Below are positions 1 to 7,620 of a stretch of 19,908 bases of DNA, one piece after another. The stretch's first letter is position 1. Each line of letters begins with the position of its first letter. Both the position numbers and the translations under genes were made by a program. The notes beneath the pieces are model-generated. The model saw only the letters and a list, made by a program, of their open reading frames with translations. It was not told the origin of the DNA and made no database searches. The stretch is from CAZXYF01 sp964644705 (GTDB lineage Bacteria > Planctomycetota > Brocadiia > SM23-32). Where the stretch lies: assembly GCA_964644705.1 (NCBI GenBank), contig CAZXYF010000044.1, positions 1-19,908 of the forward strand. Direction: 5' to 3'.

Positions 1-384
1 CCCGGTTCTCGGGGCAACAATAAAAAAGAGCCCGGCTGGTTTCAGGTGATCGCCGTGCCCGACATCGGGAAGACCATTCCCAACAGCCTCCACTATTACG
101 CGGCGACCACGGAAAAGGACACGCCACAGTGGATAACCATGGACTCCGGCACGAGCGCCGAGGGCTACTGGGTGGAGGTATATCTGTCGTACGCGGGGCT
201 TGAGGACGCCCACGGAGGTGTGCCGGAAAAGTTCCGCTTCGACTACGCCGTGGACGATGCCGACGGTGAGGACATTCCCACCACGCAGATGGCCTGGAGC
301 GGAGGCCTCAACACAAACTACAAACCTCACCTCTGGGGAATTCTTACCCCCTATGAGGAGGATCAGAAAGACGAACAACGATAG
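1..384 (+). CDS. C-terminal fragment of a CBM9-like carbohydrate-binding protein (5' end outside window)
   Basis: The reading frame is open from the first base and ends at TAG 382-384, so about 127 C-terminal residues are visible and the true start lies upstream of the window. The stretch GYWVEVYLSYAGL, followed by FRFDYAVDDADGED, a Trp-Ser-Gly turn and a terminal WGILTPY, matches the pattern I associate with the C-terminal half of CBM9/DOMON-like sugar-binding domains: an aromatic-Val-Glu strand, a D-x-D-rich loop and a closing Trp-Gly strand. Such modules usually sit at the end of secreted glycan-degrading proteins and bind saccharides without cleaving them. The parent enzyme cannot be named from this piece. 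The gene converges with the ABC permease gene, with 26 bp between the two stop codons and no obvious terminator. The domain call is pattern recognition only. Confidence 0.6.
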   Translation, partial: PGSRGNNKKEPGWFQVIAVPDIGKTIPNSLHYYAATTEKDTPQWITMDSGTSAEGYWVEVYLSYAGLEDAHGGVPEKFRFDYAVDDADGEDIPTTQMAWSGGLNTNYKPHLWGILTPYEEDQKDEQR

Positions 385-410
385 TCTGCATCATGTCCTG
401 GGCAGACTAC

Positions 411-1172
411 TCATAGCCCCCGTGCCCGCCAGTGACGATGCAACATGCAGGCTCCCGCGAACAAACCAGCAGTGAATAGCAGCAACGCTACGATATTAAG
501 TCCCGTAGCAAAATATGGTTCCTGTCCGTAAGCGGCGCGGATCAGATCGGCTGCATACGAGAGCGGCGATACGGGGGAAATCCATCGCGCCCATCCCGGC
601 ATTTCGGAGAGTGGCACAAATACGCCGCTGACAAACAGAAGCGGAAGACGGACCAGATTGGACAACAGCATAATGTTGGAGGGGCTGCTGGCCGGTGGAG
701 CCGCCAGCAGCACGCCCAGTGCGGCGAAACTCAATGCCCCCATCACAACTCCCACAACAAGCAAAGCCATGCTGGCAATCTGCGCATCGGTTAACAGAAG
801 ACCTAACCCAACGGGCACCACCGATAGACAGCTCCCGAACACCAGCCCACTTATCACGTCTCCGGCAAGAATAGCACGCAGGGATATCGGCGAGGAAATG
901 AGCCGCTCATACGTTTTCGCCACTCGTTCCCACGGCGTCACAAGCGGTCCAACCGCGCTTGCCGTGAACCACAGGGCCATCGCCACCATGCCCGGCACGA
1001 GACTATCGGGGGCGATTTGCCTCCCCATTTTGAAAGTCAGGAAAAAGAACACGGGAAACATCACGCCAAAGATCAATACCGGGGGCTTCAGATAATACAG
1101 CAACGCATTCTTTTTGGCGATAACGTATGCACCGTGCAGCTGTTTCCTCCAGGTTCGACTCGATTCACTCAT
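411..1172 (-). CDS. ABC-2 type transporter permease
   Basis: This is a protein of about 253 residues with six hydrophobic segments and the ABC-2 membrane-domain layout. A short cytoplasmic N-terminus leads to a first helix (LIFGVMFPVFFFLTF). The middle carries TPWERVAKTYERLISSPIS, the amphipathic coupling-type segment seen in Nod/drug-type exporters. Near the end is the family-typical LPLLFVSGVFVPLSEMPGW...SPLSYAADLIR block. I chose ATG 1172 because GAGGGG precedes it at suitable spacing. A GTG at 1190 would add six residues. The start overlaps the end of the ATPase gene by 8 bp (ATGAGTGA), so the two are translationally coupled and form one exporter. The substrate is unknown. The ArsR repressor and Cys-rich protein upstream hint at a metal, metalloid or thiol-related cargo, but that is inference. 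Confidence 0.9.
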   Translation of the reverse strand: MSESSRTWRKQLHGAYVIAKKNALLYYLKPPVLIFGVMFPVFFFLTFKMGRQIAPDSLVPGMVAMALWFTASAVGPLVTPWERVAKTYERLISSPISLRAILAGDVISGLVFGSCLSVVPVGLGLLLTDAQIASMALLVVGVVMGALSFAALGVLLAAPPASSPSNIMLLSNLVRLPLLFVSGVFVPLSEMPGWARWISPVSPLSYAADLIRAAYGQEPYFATGLNIVALLLFTAGLFAGACMLHRHWRARGL

Positions 1173-2112
1173 CGGTTTTACTCCCCTCACCTGCGTCCGT
1201 CAGCTGAACAAAGACCTCCTCCAAACTGGGCCGGCACGTTGCTATTCTTGCAATTCCGAGTCCGCACTGTTGAGCAAATTTCACCACCTGCACCGTCACC
1301 TGGCCAGGATTATCCGTATAAAGGTTCCACGCCCCGTTCGTGTTGGCAACCCGTTCCACACCGCCCAGATCCTCCAGTGCATTGGGCGGGGGCGCGCCAC
1401 CCTCAAATGCCACATCCACATACTGACTGGATTCCATGGCACGACGTAACCGCTCGGGGGTGTCTATGGCCACGATCTTTCCCTCGTTGATGATACCCAC
1501 GCGATCGCACATCTGTTCCGCTTCCACCATATCGTGAGTGGTCAAAAATACCGTCAATCCGTCCTCATTCATTGCCCCTACGATCTCCCGGATAAGACGG
1601 GCGCTTTGAACGTCGAGACCGCCGGTGGGCTCGTCCAGGAACAGGATTTCCGGTTCACTTACCAGTGCCGAGCACAACATCAGCCTCTGGCGAAGCCCCT
1701 TACTGAGCACACGCGCTTTTTGTTGCCTCCGGTCATCCAGTCCCAGGCGTTTCAGAAGAGATCGCCCCCGTTCGGTCCGTTTCTCGCGGCACATGCCATG
1801 CAGTTCGCCCATGAGCATCACGTTCCGCCAGACACTTAAGTCCAGATAAACGTTGGCCTCTTCCGGCACGATGCCCAGATGCTCCCGAGCGCCCAGAGGT
1901 TCGTGCTCGATGTCGTGTCCTTCTATCGTGGCCGTACCGGCCGTGGGATCCAGCACACCGGTCAACATCCGCACGGTTGTCGTTTTCCCCGCACCGTTGG
2001 GACCCAGGAAACCAAACATCTCCCCTTCTTCCACATCAAACTCGACGTGGTCAACAGCCACCAGGTCGCCGTAATGGCGGGTTAGCCCTTTTACGTCAAT
2101 TACTCCAGCCAT
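1165..2112 (-). CDS. ABC transporter ATP-binding protein
   Basis: This is the nucleotide-binding subunit of the exporter, partner of the overlapping permease gene. Visible motifs are Walker A GPNGAGKTT, Q/E-loop region GIVPEEANVYLDLSVWRN, a degenerate signature LSKGLRQR in place of LSGGQ (common in ABC-2 exporters), Walker B ILFLDEPTGGLD and H-loop TTHDM. About 110 residues follow the core, including the SLEEVFVQLT segment typical of drug- and Nod-type ATPases. I prefer ATG 2112 (MAGVIDVKG), which has AGGAGG 8 nt upstream. An in-frame ATG at 2142 would add ten residues. It overlaps the stop of the Cys-rich gene as ATGA but lacks a Shine-Dalgarno sequence. Either way the gene is tightly linked to the Cys-rich gene upstream and the permease gene downstream. 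Confidence 0.93.
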   Translation of the reverse strand: MAGVIDVKGLTRHYGDLVAVDHVEFDVEEGEMFGFLGPNGAGKTTTVRMLTGVLDPTAGTATIEGHDIEHEPLGAREHLGIVPEEANVYLDLSVWRNVMLMGELHGMCREKRTERGRSLLKRLGLDDRRQQKARVLSKGLRQRLMLCSALVSEPEILFLDEPTGGLDVQSARLIREIVGAMNEDGLTVFLTTHDMVEAEQMCDRVGIINEGKIVAIDTPERLRRAMESSQYVDVAFEGGAPPPNALEDLGGVERVANTNGAWNLYTDNPGQVTVQVVKFAQQCGLGIARIATCRPSLEEVFVQLTDAGEGSKTDE

Positions 2113-2138
2113 GGACTGATCCTCCTCATCCGGTTCAC

Positions 2139-2366
2139 TCATTCACAGGGATGTCCCTCTGCGTCGCCATGGCATTTCCGGACCTGCTCGGCAGAACACT
2201 CCTCGGGCACCGTATCGAGTTCATCCGAATTCTCACATTCCGAAGCACCCGAACACGGATGGGCCAGGTCCTCACCGTGACACTCCCGGATTTGCTCAGG
2301 GGAACAATCGGCGGGTTCACCATCGAGATTCTCGGGCCGCTGACAACCGGTGTTTGTATCACACAT
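2139..2366 (-). CDS. Small Cys/His-rich protein with two C-x7-CH-x5-HPC repeats (unrecognised)
   Basis: This is a 75-residue acidic protein with nine Cys and four His. Two segments share exactly the same spacing: C21-S-P-E-Q-I-R-E-C29-H-G-x4-H36-P-C38 and C57-S-A-E-Q-V-R-K-C65-H-G-x4-H72-P-C74. Each repeat therefore offers three Cys and two His, and three further Cys (2, 8, 44) lie outside them. There is no signal peptide or membrane segment. ATG 2366 has GGAGG about 8 nt upstream, a textbook ribosome-binding site, which supports a real gene despite the small size. Its stop overlaps an alternative ATG of the ABC ATPase gene (ATGA), so it is probably co-translated with the transporter. Metal or metal-thiolate binding (chaperone, buffer or sensor for the exporter) is inferred. 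A ribosomally made peptide exported by the pump is an alternative. I do not know a named family. Confidence 0.8.
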   Translation of the reverse strand: MCDTNTGCQRPENLDGEPADCSPEQIRECHGEDLAHPCSGASECENSDELDTVPEECSAEQVRKCHGDAEGHPCE

Positions 2367-2399
2367 AATGTTTTCCTCCAGATCAAAAAGAGAGTGCAG

Positions 2400-2422
2400 T
2401 TAAGTGTCTGCTAATACACTAA
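2400..2422 (-). promoter_or_regulatory. Candidate ArsR operator upstream of the Cys-rich/ABC genes
   Basis: A 23-bp imperfect palindrome begins TTAAGTGT and ends ATACACTAA, so the half-sites read TTAAGTGT and TTAGTGTAT on opposite strands. It lies 33 bp upstream of the Cys-rich gene start. It has the same length and the same outer bases as a palindrome 16 bp upstream of arsR (2920-2942), with 14 of 23 positions identical. A clear -35/-10 pair could not be assigned. Repressor binding is inferred from position and symmetry. Confidence 0.45.
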
Positions 2423-2621
2423 CATGTCGCCCGCCCTCTGTAAAAGAAATGGTAATCATCAACCGAGCAATGGGCCGGTGCTCTGCATTTTACAATGCAA
2501 AGGGTTGACCAACGGCGGCGCGCAAACCAGGAATACGAGCTTTGAGCGTGCCTCCGGCACTGATACCGTTCACCAGGGAAGGCGTGCGGAACTCGCACAT
2601 ACAGTAACGGCCGCTCCCCAC

Positions 2622-2903
2622 TCAGTGCTCGACGGTCAGAAAATCACTCGCCATGCGCTGCCACCGCGCCAGAGTTTCCTCATTTACCCGATAATGCACG
2701 TAATTACCCCGTTTCTCTGAAACCACCACATCGGCGTCGCGCAGGACCCGCAGATGCTGACTGACCGCCGGGGGCGACACATCCAGTCGATCGGCAAGGG
2801 CTCCCACACAGAGCACATCCGACTTCAGCAGCCCTACAATTCTCACCCGCGTATCGACTGATAGCACCTTGAAAATCCTGGCAATATCTCGCGCGTCATC
2901 CAT
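2622..2903 (-). CDS. ArsR-family winged-helix transcriptional repressor
   Basis: This is a 93-residue protein with the full ArsR fold. Helices 1-2 are DIARIFKVLSVDTRVRIVGLL, the recognition region is DVSPPAVSQHLRVLRDADVV (residues 41-60), and the beta-wing is SEKRGNYVHYRV. The position equivalent to the metal-binding ELCVCDL motif of ArsR/SmtB reads VLCVGALA, with one Cys (C32) instead of two. A classical two-Cys arsenite or cadmium site on this helix is therefore absent, and the ligand may be sensed otherwise. ATG 2903 is preceded by GAGG at 6 nt. The gene leads the minus-strand set of Cys-rich protein, ATPase and permease, with a 255-bp gap before the next gene that holds a second candidate operator. 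Auto-repression and repression of the exporter are the likely roles. Confidence 0.9.
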   Translation of the reverse strand: MDDARDIARIFKVLSVDTRVRIVGLLKSDVLCVGALADRLDVSPPAVSQHLRVLRDADVVVSEKRGNYVHYRVNEETLARWQRMASDFLTVEH

Positions 2904-2919
2904 GATAAGCCTCAGTTTG

Positions 2920-2942
2920 TTAAGTATTCATTTACACGTTAA
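2920..2942 (-). promoter_or_regulatory. Candidate ArsR autoregulatory operator
   Basis: This 23-bp imperfect palindrome begins TTAAGTAT and ends ACACGTTAA, and lies 16 bp upstream of the arsR start codon. It resembles the site at 2400-2422. Its last five bases are also the first part of the 8-bp target duplication of the adjacent MITE, so the insertion happened directly at the operator edge. Function is inferred. Confidence 0.4.
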
Positions 2943-2945
2943 GTC

Positions 2946-3274
2946 GTAAGCATTCAGTGAACCACGTTATTCCAGATGGGCCTACTGCCGGGCTCGTCCC
3001 GGTTGAGGCGTACTTCTGCACTACCCGAAGATGCGCAAACAACGCGATAGGCGCTTAGAACCTAATCATTCGCCTTCGTCGGCTGTCAGAGCGTAGCCCC
3101 GGGAAACGGCCGACAAAGGCGATGGACGAAGAAACTCGACGATGGCTCCAGCGCCCTGCCAGAGGCCCTATCGCATGGCGTGGTATGCCTGCTGTAGTGC
3201 ACAGGTACGCTCCTACCGGGACAAGCCCGGCAAGTAAGGCATCACAAAACACACGTGGTTCACCGAAACCTTAC
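2946..3274. mobile_element. Non-autonomous MITE with IS66-like ends and 8-bp target duplication
   Basis: The element is 329 bp and contains no credible gene. The terminal 22 bp (2946-2967, starting GTAAGCATTC, and 3253-3274, ending AAACCTTAC) are inverted repeats matching at 19 positions. GTTAAGTC flanks the element on both sides (2938-2945 and 3275-3282), a perfect 8-bp target duplication. The inverted similarity continues inward for about 80 bp: 2946-3024 against 3194-3274, including CCGGG/CCCGG hairpins and TGCACTAC (3017-3024) against GTAGTGCA (3194-3201). Deeper inside, GCGATAGG (3044-3051) pairs with CCTATCGC (3167-3174). Ends starting GTAA and 8-bp duplications are known features of the IS66 family, so an IS66-type transposase acting in trans is the best guess. 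No transposase gene is in the window. Confidence 0.85.
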
Positions 3275-3320
3275 GTTAAGTCAGTCCGAACGCATCGACA
3301 AATCCCCTGCTTTCTGCGGT

Positions 3321-6158
3321 TTACCGGTTTTCTCGCCACCGGTATAAAACACGCTGATCCCGAGCAGCCGCGTTGTCCGGATCCAGCTCCAGCGCACGTT
3401 CCGCCAGACTCGCCGCGCGTTTGTAATCCCCCATCTGCCCGTTCACGAAACTCAGACGCACCAGAGCCCGCACATTTTCGGGATCAAGCTCAATTACCTT
3501 TTTTAGATGGCGGCGTGCCTGCCGGAAACGCCTCCGATTGAGCTCAATTCCGGCCATGTGCAACAGAACAGGAACGTTTTCGCCTTTGATGTCTCGGGCC
3601 CGCCTGTACGCCCTGAGCGCATCTGGCCCTCGCCCCAGCTTCTCCAGACATCGTCCTTTCCAGTATTGCAGGCCGAATCGGTCCTCTTCCCCCTTTTTCA
3701 ACCGACTGAGCTCTGTCATGGCCCGGGCATACAGCCCAAATCGATACAGAGCAACGGGCACTCGAAGTTTCTCTTGTTCAGTTTCCGGCGCCAACCACTC
3801 GAGACGTCCCCGCGAACCACGCAGGATTTCCACCAGACGATCCACCCTGTCTTCGGACCCAACGCCTTTCCTGCACGCTTCACCAACCCATTCCAGCATC
3901 TCCCGGGTTCCCACCTCATACATATTTTTCAAACCCTTCAACGCCACTCGACGGGCATTGCGACCGGTAAATTCGAGAACTCCCACCAGTTTGTCCTTCC
4001 AATGCAATCGGTGTTGTACAATCAGCGACAGCAGGACAGGATTGGAGCGACGGGCCAGATCGCGCGCCAGAACCATCCCGCGAGTCGGACGCCAGACCGA
4101 TATTCTGGATCCACTACAACCCAGCTTCCGAACACCTACCGTTCCCGCCGACATTTCTCCGATGAATAAACGCGGGTCCCAGTACCCGGCGGCGCTGAGC
4201 AATGAGTCACTCTCCGAGCGTTGAAACAGGGCGCGGACCGTTCCATAGTCGATAATGTTGCCCTTCCATTCCCCTTTCTCTTCACGTTGGGATCCGGCTC
4301 CCCTGGTTGCCTGTGAAACAAGGACAATCTCATCTCGCACGGTGAACATGACCGTGTTCGGGAAAACGGTCCGTATCGTCTGTATGGCGTTTTCGAATTC
4401 CGACACCTCCAGCGTGCGAGTTGGAAGCCAGGTGGCCAGCACCCCTCCACTCCCAAGCCACCGCCGAGCATTCTCCAGCAGTTCCATATTGATCACGATT
4501 CCGGATGAGTTCGCCCCCGACATGGCCCCCGGGCCGATAATCATGGCGTCCAGAGACGGGGAGGATATCCACCCGGCTCCTCCAAGCAGACTGCGCGGGG
4601 AGACCCGCACCAGCTGAGCACCGGGCACAAACGCCCTCAGTGCTTCATGCGTGGGCCGCAGGAGAGGGGTTAGCGCCGCCACACGATCCGTTTTATCGGC
4701 TGTCGCTGGCAGCATACCGACCATCACGGCGATTGAAGCGGAGTCCTGCGATCGACTGCTCCATACAAGTTCCCCATTTCGAAAGGTGCCCGTTTCACGT
4801 CGCAACTGGACGCGTGCTTTTAATCCCGAGCCAGACAGATCACACCGACTGACCCTCGCGCCGGCCGGCTGGCCCGGCTGAAGTTTCGGGGGCTGAGGGG
4901 CGTTGAAGCGGGCTCCGATTTCCTGTTGGTACCACGCGAAGGAGAATCGGAGTGGATGCCATTGGCCCATCTGCCCCACGCACATCATCCACACGAGACC
5001 TGCAATCCCGAGACACATCGAAACAGAGGGAAACACTTTCTCCACCCTGTTCGTCGATTCTCTCCATGCCATCGCGCACCCGGCAAGCACACCACATAAC
5101 GCAAAAAATCCCGCCAGGAGATAATTCCAGTAAATGGCGGCGCCGGCGGGCATCACGAAGACCGCGGCGAGTGCAAGAATGGCAAGAAGCGTCAATCGCC
5201 CGCCGGATACATCCGGTCGGCCGGGCATCGTGGGCACAAGGAAAGCCATCACAAAAGCCAGACCCCAGAGCGGGAAAGTTCGCGCGGCGGTCAGAAACAC
5301 CGGGGAGCTCTGGATGGTGGCCGGTTCACTGAACACCAGGTACGGATGAAATACAAAACTCCATCCAACCAGCAGCGCCACGCCCAGAAGTCCAAGTCCC
5401 TGCGCGATACAGCTGCCCGGTGCCGATTTCTGCCTCTCGGGCAGAAGATGCCTGAGCAGAAACCCGGCCCCAAAAGCCAGCCCCAGGTCCGCCATCCCGA
5501 ACGCCATCCAACCTGATCCATATGAATACACACGGATGAGAGCGGCAATAAGTAAGACGGAGCTCACGTGGAAAAACAGGCATGAAAGGCGTACATGGCG
5601 GTGCAATTCGTCGGATCCCCCATCAGCCTGGTTCTCCACATAGCCCGGTGCAATCAATCCGAGAAACGCCCCCGGACCACAGCCCGCCATCATCAGAGGA
5701 TGCAAGCCAAAATGTCCCGCCAGTCCACCGGCCAGGGCCAGTGTTCCAATCACGAATCCACCGATGAACGCTCGAACGCTCCGGGCGCTCATCGCGAAGG
5801 AACGTTTCCACAGTAACGCCACCGCGCCACTTCCGGCCATCCCGAACAGACATATCTGGAATACGTCCGCGGTAAGCGGAAACACGACCAGGCCGGAGGC
5901 TACTGCGACCATCACGCCCCCGAACGTTCGTGACCGCATCCTGGAGATATTCATCCGTTCCAGCAACCAACCTCCCAGGCCCCATCCGGCCCACAATGTC
6001 ATAAAACCCAGGGGAACAGCACGAAACGGATCCCCGATGGCGAGGTCCAGGCGATGAAAAGTCACAAACAGAAAAATCGCCGCCGCAATTCCCCCCAGGA
6101 TAGAACGCCCGGCAACAAGTGCCTTCATGAGCCATCCTTTTTTCATCATCTCCGTCAT
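3321..6158 (-). CDS. Multi-pass membrane protein with degenerate spermidine-synthase-like domain and C-terminal TPRs
   Basis: This is a protein of 945 residues. Residues 1 to about 400 are highly hydrophobic, with roughly 11-12 membrane segments, as in the fused membrane/spermidine-synthase-like proteins of many bacteria. Residues of about 405-620 resemble the soluble half of that family: SFAWYQQEIG, DAMIIGPGAMSG (about 535-545; the family usually has an acidic residue and a Pro here) and ARRWLGSGGVLATWLP (about 565-580). The glycine-rich SAM loop and the acidic residues expected for substrate binding and catalysis cannot be recognised. From about 740 the protein is helical, with at least two clear TPRs near the end (FRQARRHLKKVIELDPENVRAL and YKRAASLAERALELDPDN). 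ATG 6128 (MKALVAG), with AAGGA 6 nt upstream, may be the true start. It is probably a scaffold or pseudoenzyme rather than a polyamine synthase. It is transcribed toward the MITE and arsR. Confidence 0.8.
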   Translation of the reverse strand: MTEMMKKGWLMKALVAGRSILGGIAAAIFLFVTFHRLDLAIGDPFRAVPLGFMTLWAGWGLGGWLLERMNISRMRSRTFGGVMVAVASGLVVFPLTADVFQICLFGMAGSGAVALLWKRSFAMSARSVRAFIGGFVIGTLALAGGLAGHFGLHPLMMAGCGPGAFLGLIAPGYVENQADGGSDELHRHVRLSCLFFHVSSVLLIAALIRVYSYGSGWMAFGMADLGLAFGAGFLLRHLLPERQKSAPGSCIAQGLGLLGVALLVGWSFVFHPYLVFSEPATIQSSPVFLTAARTFPLWGLAFVMAFLVPTMPGRPDVSGGRLTLLAILALAAVFVMPAGAAIYWNYLLAGFFALCGVLAGCAMAWRESTNRVEKVFPSVSMCLGIAGLVWMMCVGQMGQWHPLRFSFAWYQQEIGARFNAPQPPKLQPGQPAGARVSRCDLSGSGLKARVQLRRETGTFRNGELVWSSRSQDSASIAVMVGMLPATADKTDRVAALTPLLRPTHEALRAFVPGAQLVRVSPRSLLGGAGWISSPSLDAMIIGPGAMSGANSSGIVINMELLENARRWLGSGGVLATWLPTRTLEVSEFENAIQTIRTVFPNTVMFTVRDEIVLVSQATRGAGSQREEKGEWKGNIIDYGTVRALFQRSESDSLLSAAGYWDPRLFIGEMSAGTVGVRKLGCSGSRISVWRPTRGMVLARDLARRSNPVLLSLIVQHRLHWKDKLVGVLEFTGRNARRVALKGLKNMYEVGTREMLEWVGEACRKGVGSEDRVDRLVEILRGSRGRLEWLAPETEQEKLRVPVALYRFGLYARAMTELSRLKKGEEDRFGLQYWKGRCLEKLGRGPDALRAYRRARDIKGENVPVLLHMAGIELNRRRFRQARRHLKKVIELDPENVRALVRLSFVNGQMGDYKRAASLAERALELDPDNAAARDQRVLYRWRENR

Positions 6159-6336
6159 GAGCGATTCCGATAATTGTCGCGAATGCTGAATATCTCTCAG
6201 GATAACGAATGCAGCAGTCTATAAGGCAGCCGCGCACGCACTTCAGATCAAGCAGGTCAAAATCGCAAGCACCCGTGTCAAAAAACCTTTCGGCGAATGG
6301 TTTTACCCCGTCAATCAGTAAACACCAGAACGAATT

Positions 6337-7620
6337 CTACGTGCTGACCGGCGGTTCAATTACCTCCGTGCCACCCATGTAACTCCTGAGCACCTCCGGG
6401 ATAATGACCGATCCATCCGATCGTTGATTGTTTTCGAGCACAGCAATCAGGATACGCGGCAGGGCGAGTCCTGAACCATTGAGCGTATGCACGTATTCGG
6501 GGCTGGCCTGAGGTTCCGGCCGGTAGCGAATCTCCGCACGGCGGGCCTGGAAGTCTCGCAGATTGCTGCATGAACTCACTTCCAACCACTCGTTGCATCC
6601 GGCAGCCCAGACTTCAAGATCGAATTTGCGCGCCGCCACGAAACTGAGATCTCCCGTGCACATCTCCACAACGCGATACGGCAGGTTGAGCCCGCGGCAC
6701 ACGTCCTCGGCGTCGGCCATGAGCTTCTGCAACTCCGCGTCGGATTCTTCCGGTCGCACGTATTTCATCAGTTCCACTTTATCGAACTGGTGGCCGCGCT
6801 TGATGCCGCGAACGTCCTTGCCCGCTTTCATCTTTTCCCGTCGAAAGCATGGCGTATAGGCCGTGTAATACAGAGGCAGATCCTCCCCATCGAGAATCTC
6901 CTCCCGGTGGAGATTCGTCAGAGGCACCTCCGCCGTCGGAATCATCCACAGATCTTCCTCGGCATCATGGTAGAGATTTTCCTCAAATTTCGGAAGGTTC
7001 CCGGTACCCACCAGACATTTCGACTGGACAACGGCAGGTGGATACGCCTCCGTGTAGCCGTGTTCACGGGTGTGGAGGTCAAGCATCCAGGCTATCAATG
7101 CGCGTTCCAGCCGCGCGCCGGCCCGCAGAAGGACGTAAAACCGCGATCCGCTCATCTTCACGCCACGCTCAAAATCGATAATACCGAGGCTTTCGGCCAG
7201 ATCCCAGTGCGGCAGTGGATCGCAATCCAGTTCGGGCTTCTCCCCCTCCACCCGCAGAACCACGTTTTCGTCTTCACTTGCCCCGACGGGCACGTCCTCA
7301 TGGGGGACGTTGGGCAGATTGAGCATCAGCTCGTCCAACTCCTCCCGGACCTCGCCAGCTTTCTCGTCCAGTTCGTCGATCTTATCTCCAACATTCCGAA
7401 GATACTCAATCAGTTCCTGACGTTCATCATCGTCAGCATCTTTGACTTTTTTTGATTTTGTATTGCGCTCTGCCTTCAAATCCTCCGACTCGGAGACGTA
7501 TTCTCGCCATTGTTCATCCAGTTCCCGCACCCGGTCGATCAGCGCGGGGTCGGCCCCAACTTTCCTCATACCTTCTTTGACATAATCCGGTTCTTCGCGA
7601 ATCAGGTTGATATCGAGCAT
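6337..7620 (-). CDS. serS: Serine--tRNA ligase
   Basis: Seryl-tRNA synthetase charges tRNA-Ser (and tRNA-Sec) in the cytoplasm. It begins MLDINLIREEPDYVKEGM, the usual SerRS N-terminus, followed by the long coiled-coil tRNA-binding arm (about residues 30-110, rich in Glu, Lys and Arg). The class II core includes TAEVPLTNLH, motif 2 CFRREKMKAGKDVRGIKRGHQF (about 260-282) and motif 3 GSGLALPRILIAVLENNQ (about 382-399), and ends VLRSYMGGTEVI. The length of 427 residues is normal. The frame continues 27 codons upstream to an ATG at 7701, but the family N-terminus identifies 7620 as the start. No good Shine-Dalgarno sequence is visible. It is separated by 178 bp from the membrane protein gene downstream and is divergent from sulfatase 1. 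No T-box-like leader was seen. Confidence 0.97.
   Translation of the reverse strand: MLDINLIREEPDYVKEGMRKVGADPALIDRVRELDEQWREYVSESEDLKAERNTKSKKVKDADDDERQELIEYLRNVGDKIDELDEKAGEVREELDELMLNLPNVPHEDVPVGASEDENVVLRVEGEKPELDCDPLPHWDLAESLGIIDFERGVKMSGSRFYVLLRAGARLERALIAWMLDLHTREHGYTEAYPPAVVQSKCLVGTGNLPKFEENLYHDAEEDLWMIPTAEVPLTNLHREEILDGEDLPLYYTAYTPCFRREKMKAGKDVRGIKRGHQFDKVELMKYVRPEESDAELQKLMADAEDVCRGLNLPYRVVEMCTGDLSFVAARKFDLEVWAAGCNEWLEVSSCSNLRDFQARRAEIRYRPEPQASPEYVHTLNGSGLALPRILIAVLENNQRSDGSVIIPEVLRSYMGGTEVIEPPVST

Noticed and set aside
2484..2499. Inverted repeat TGCATT-TTAC-AATGCA between arsR and the Cys-rich gene
   Set aside because: Six-bp arms, single occurrence, no T-tract and no link to a promoter that I could define.
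3122..3541. Plus-strand open frame of 139 codons
   Set aside because: It starts inside the MITE and continues antisense to the TPR end of the large membrane protein gene; no protein-like pattern or ribosome-binding site.
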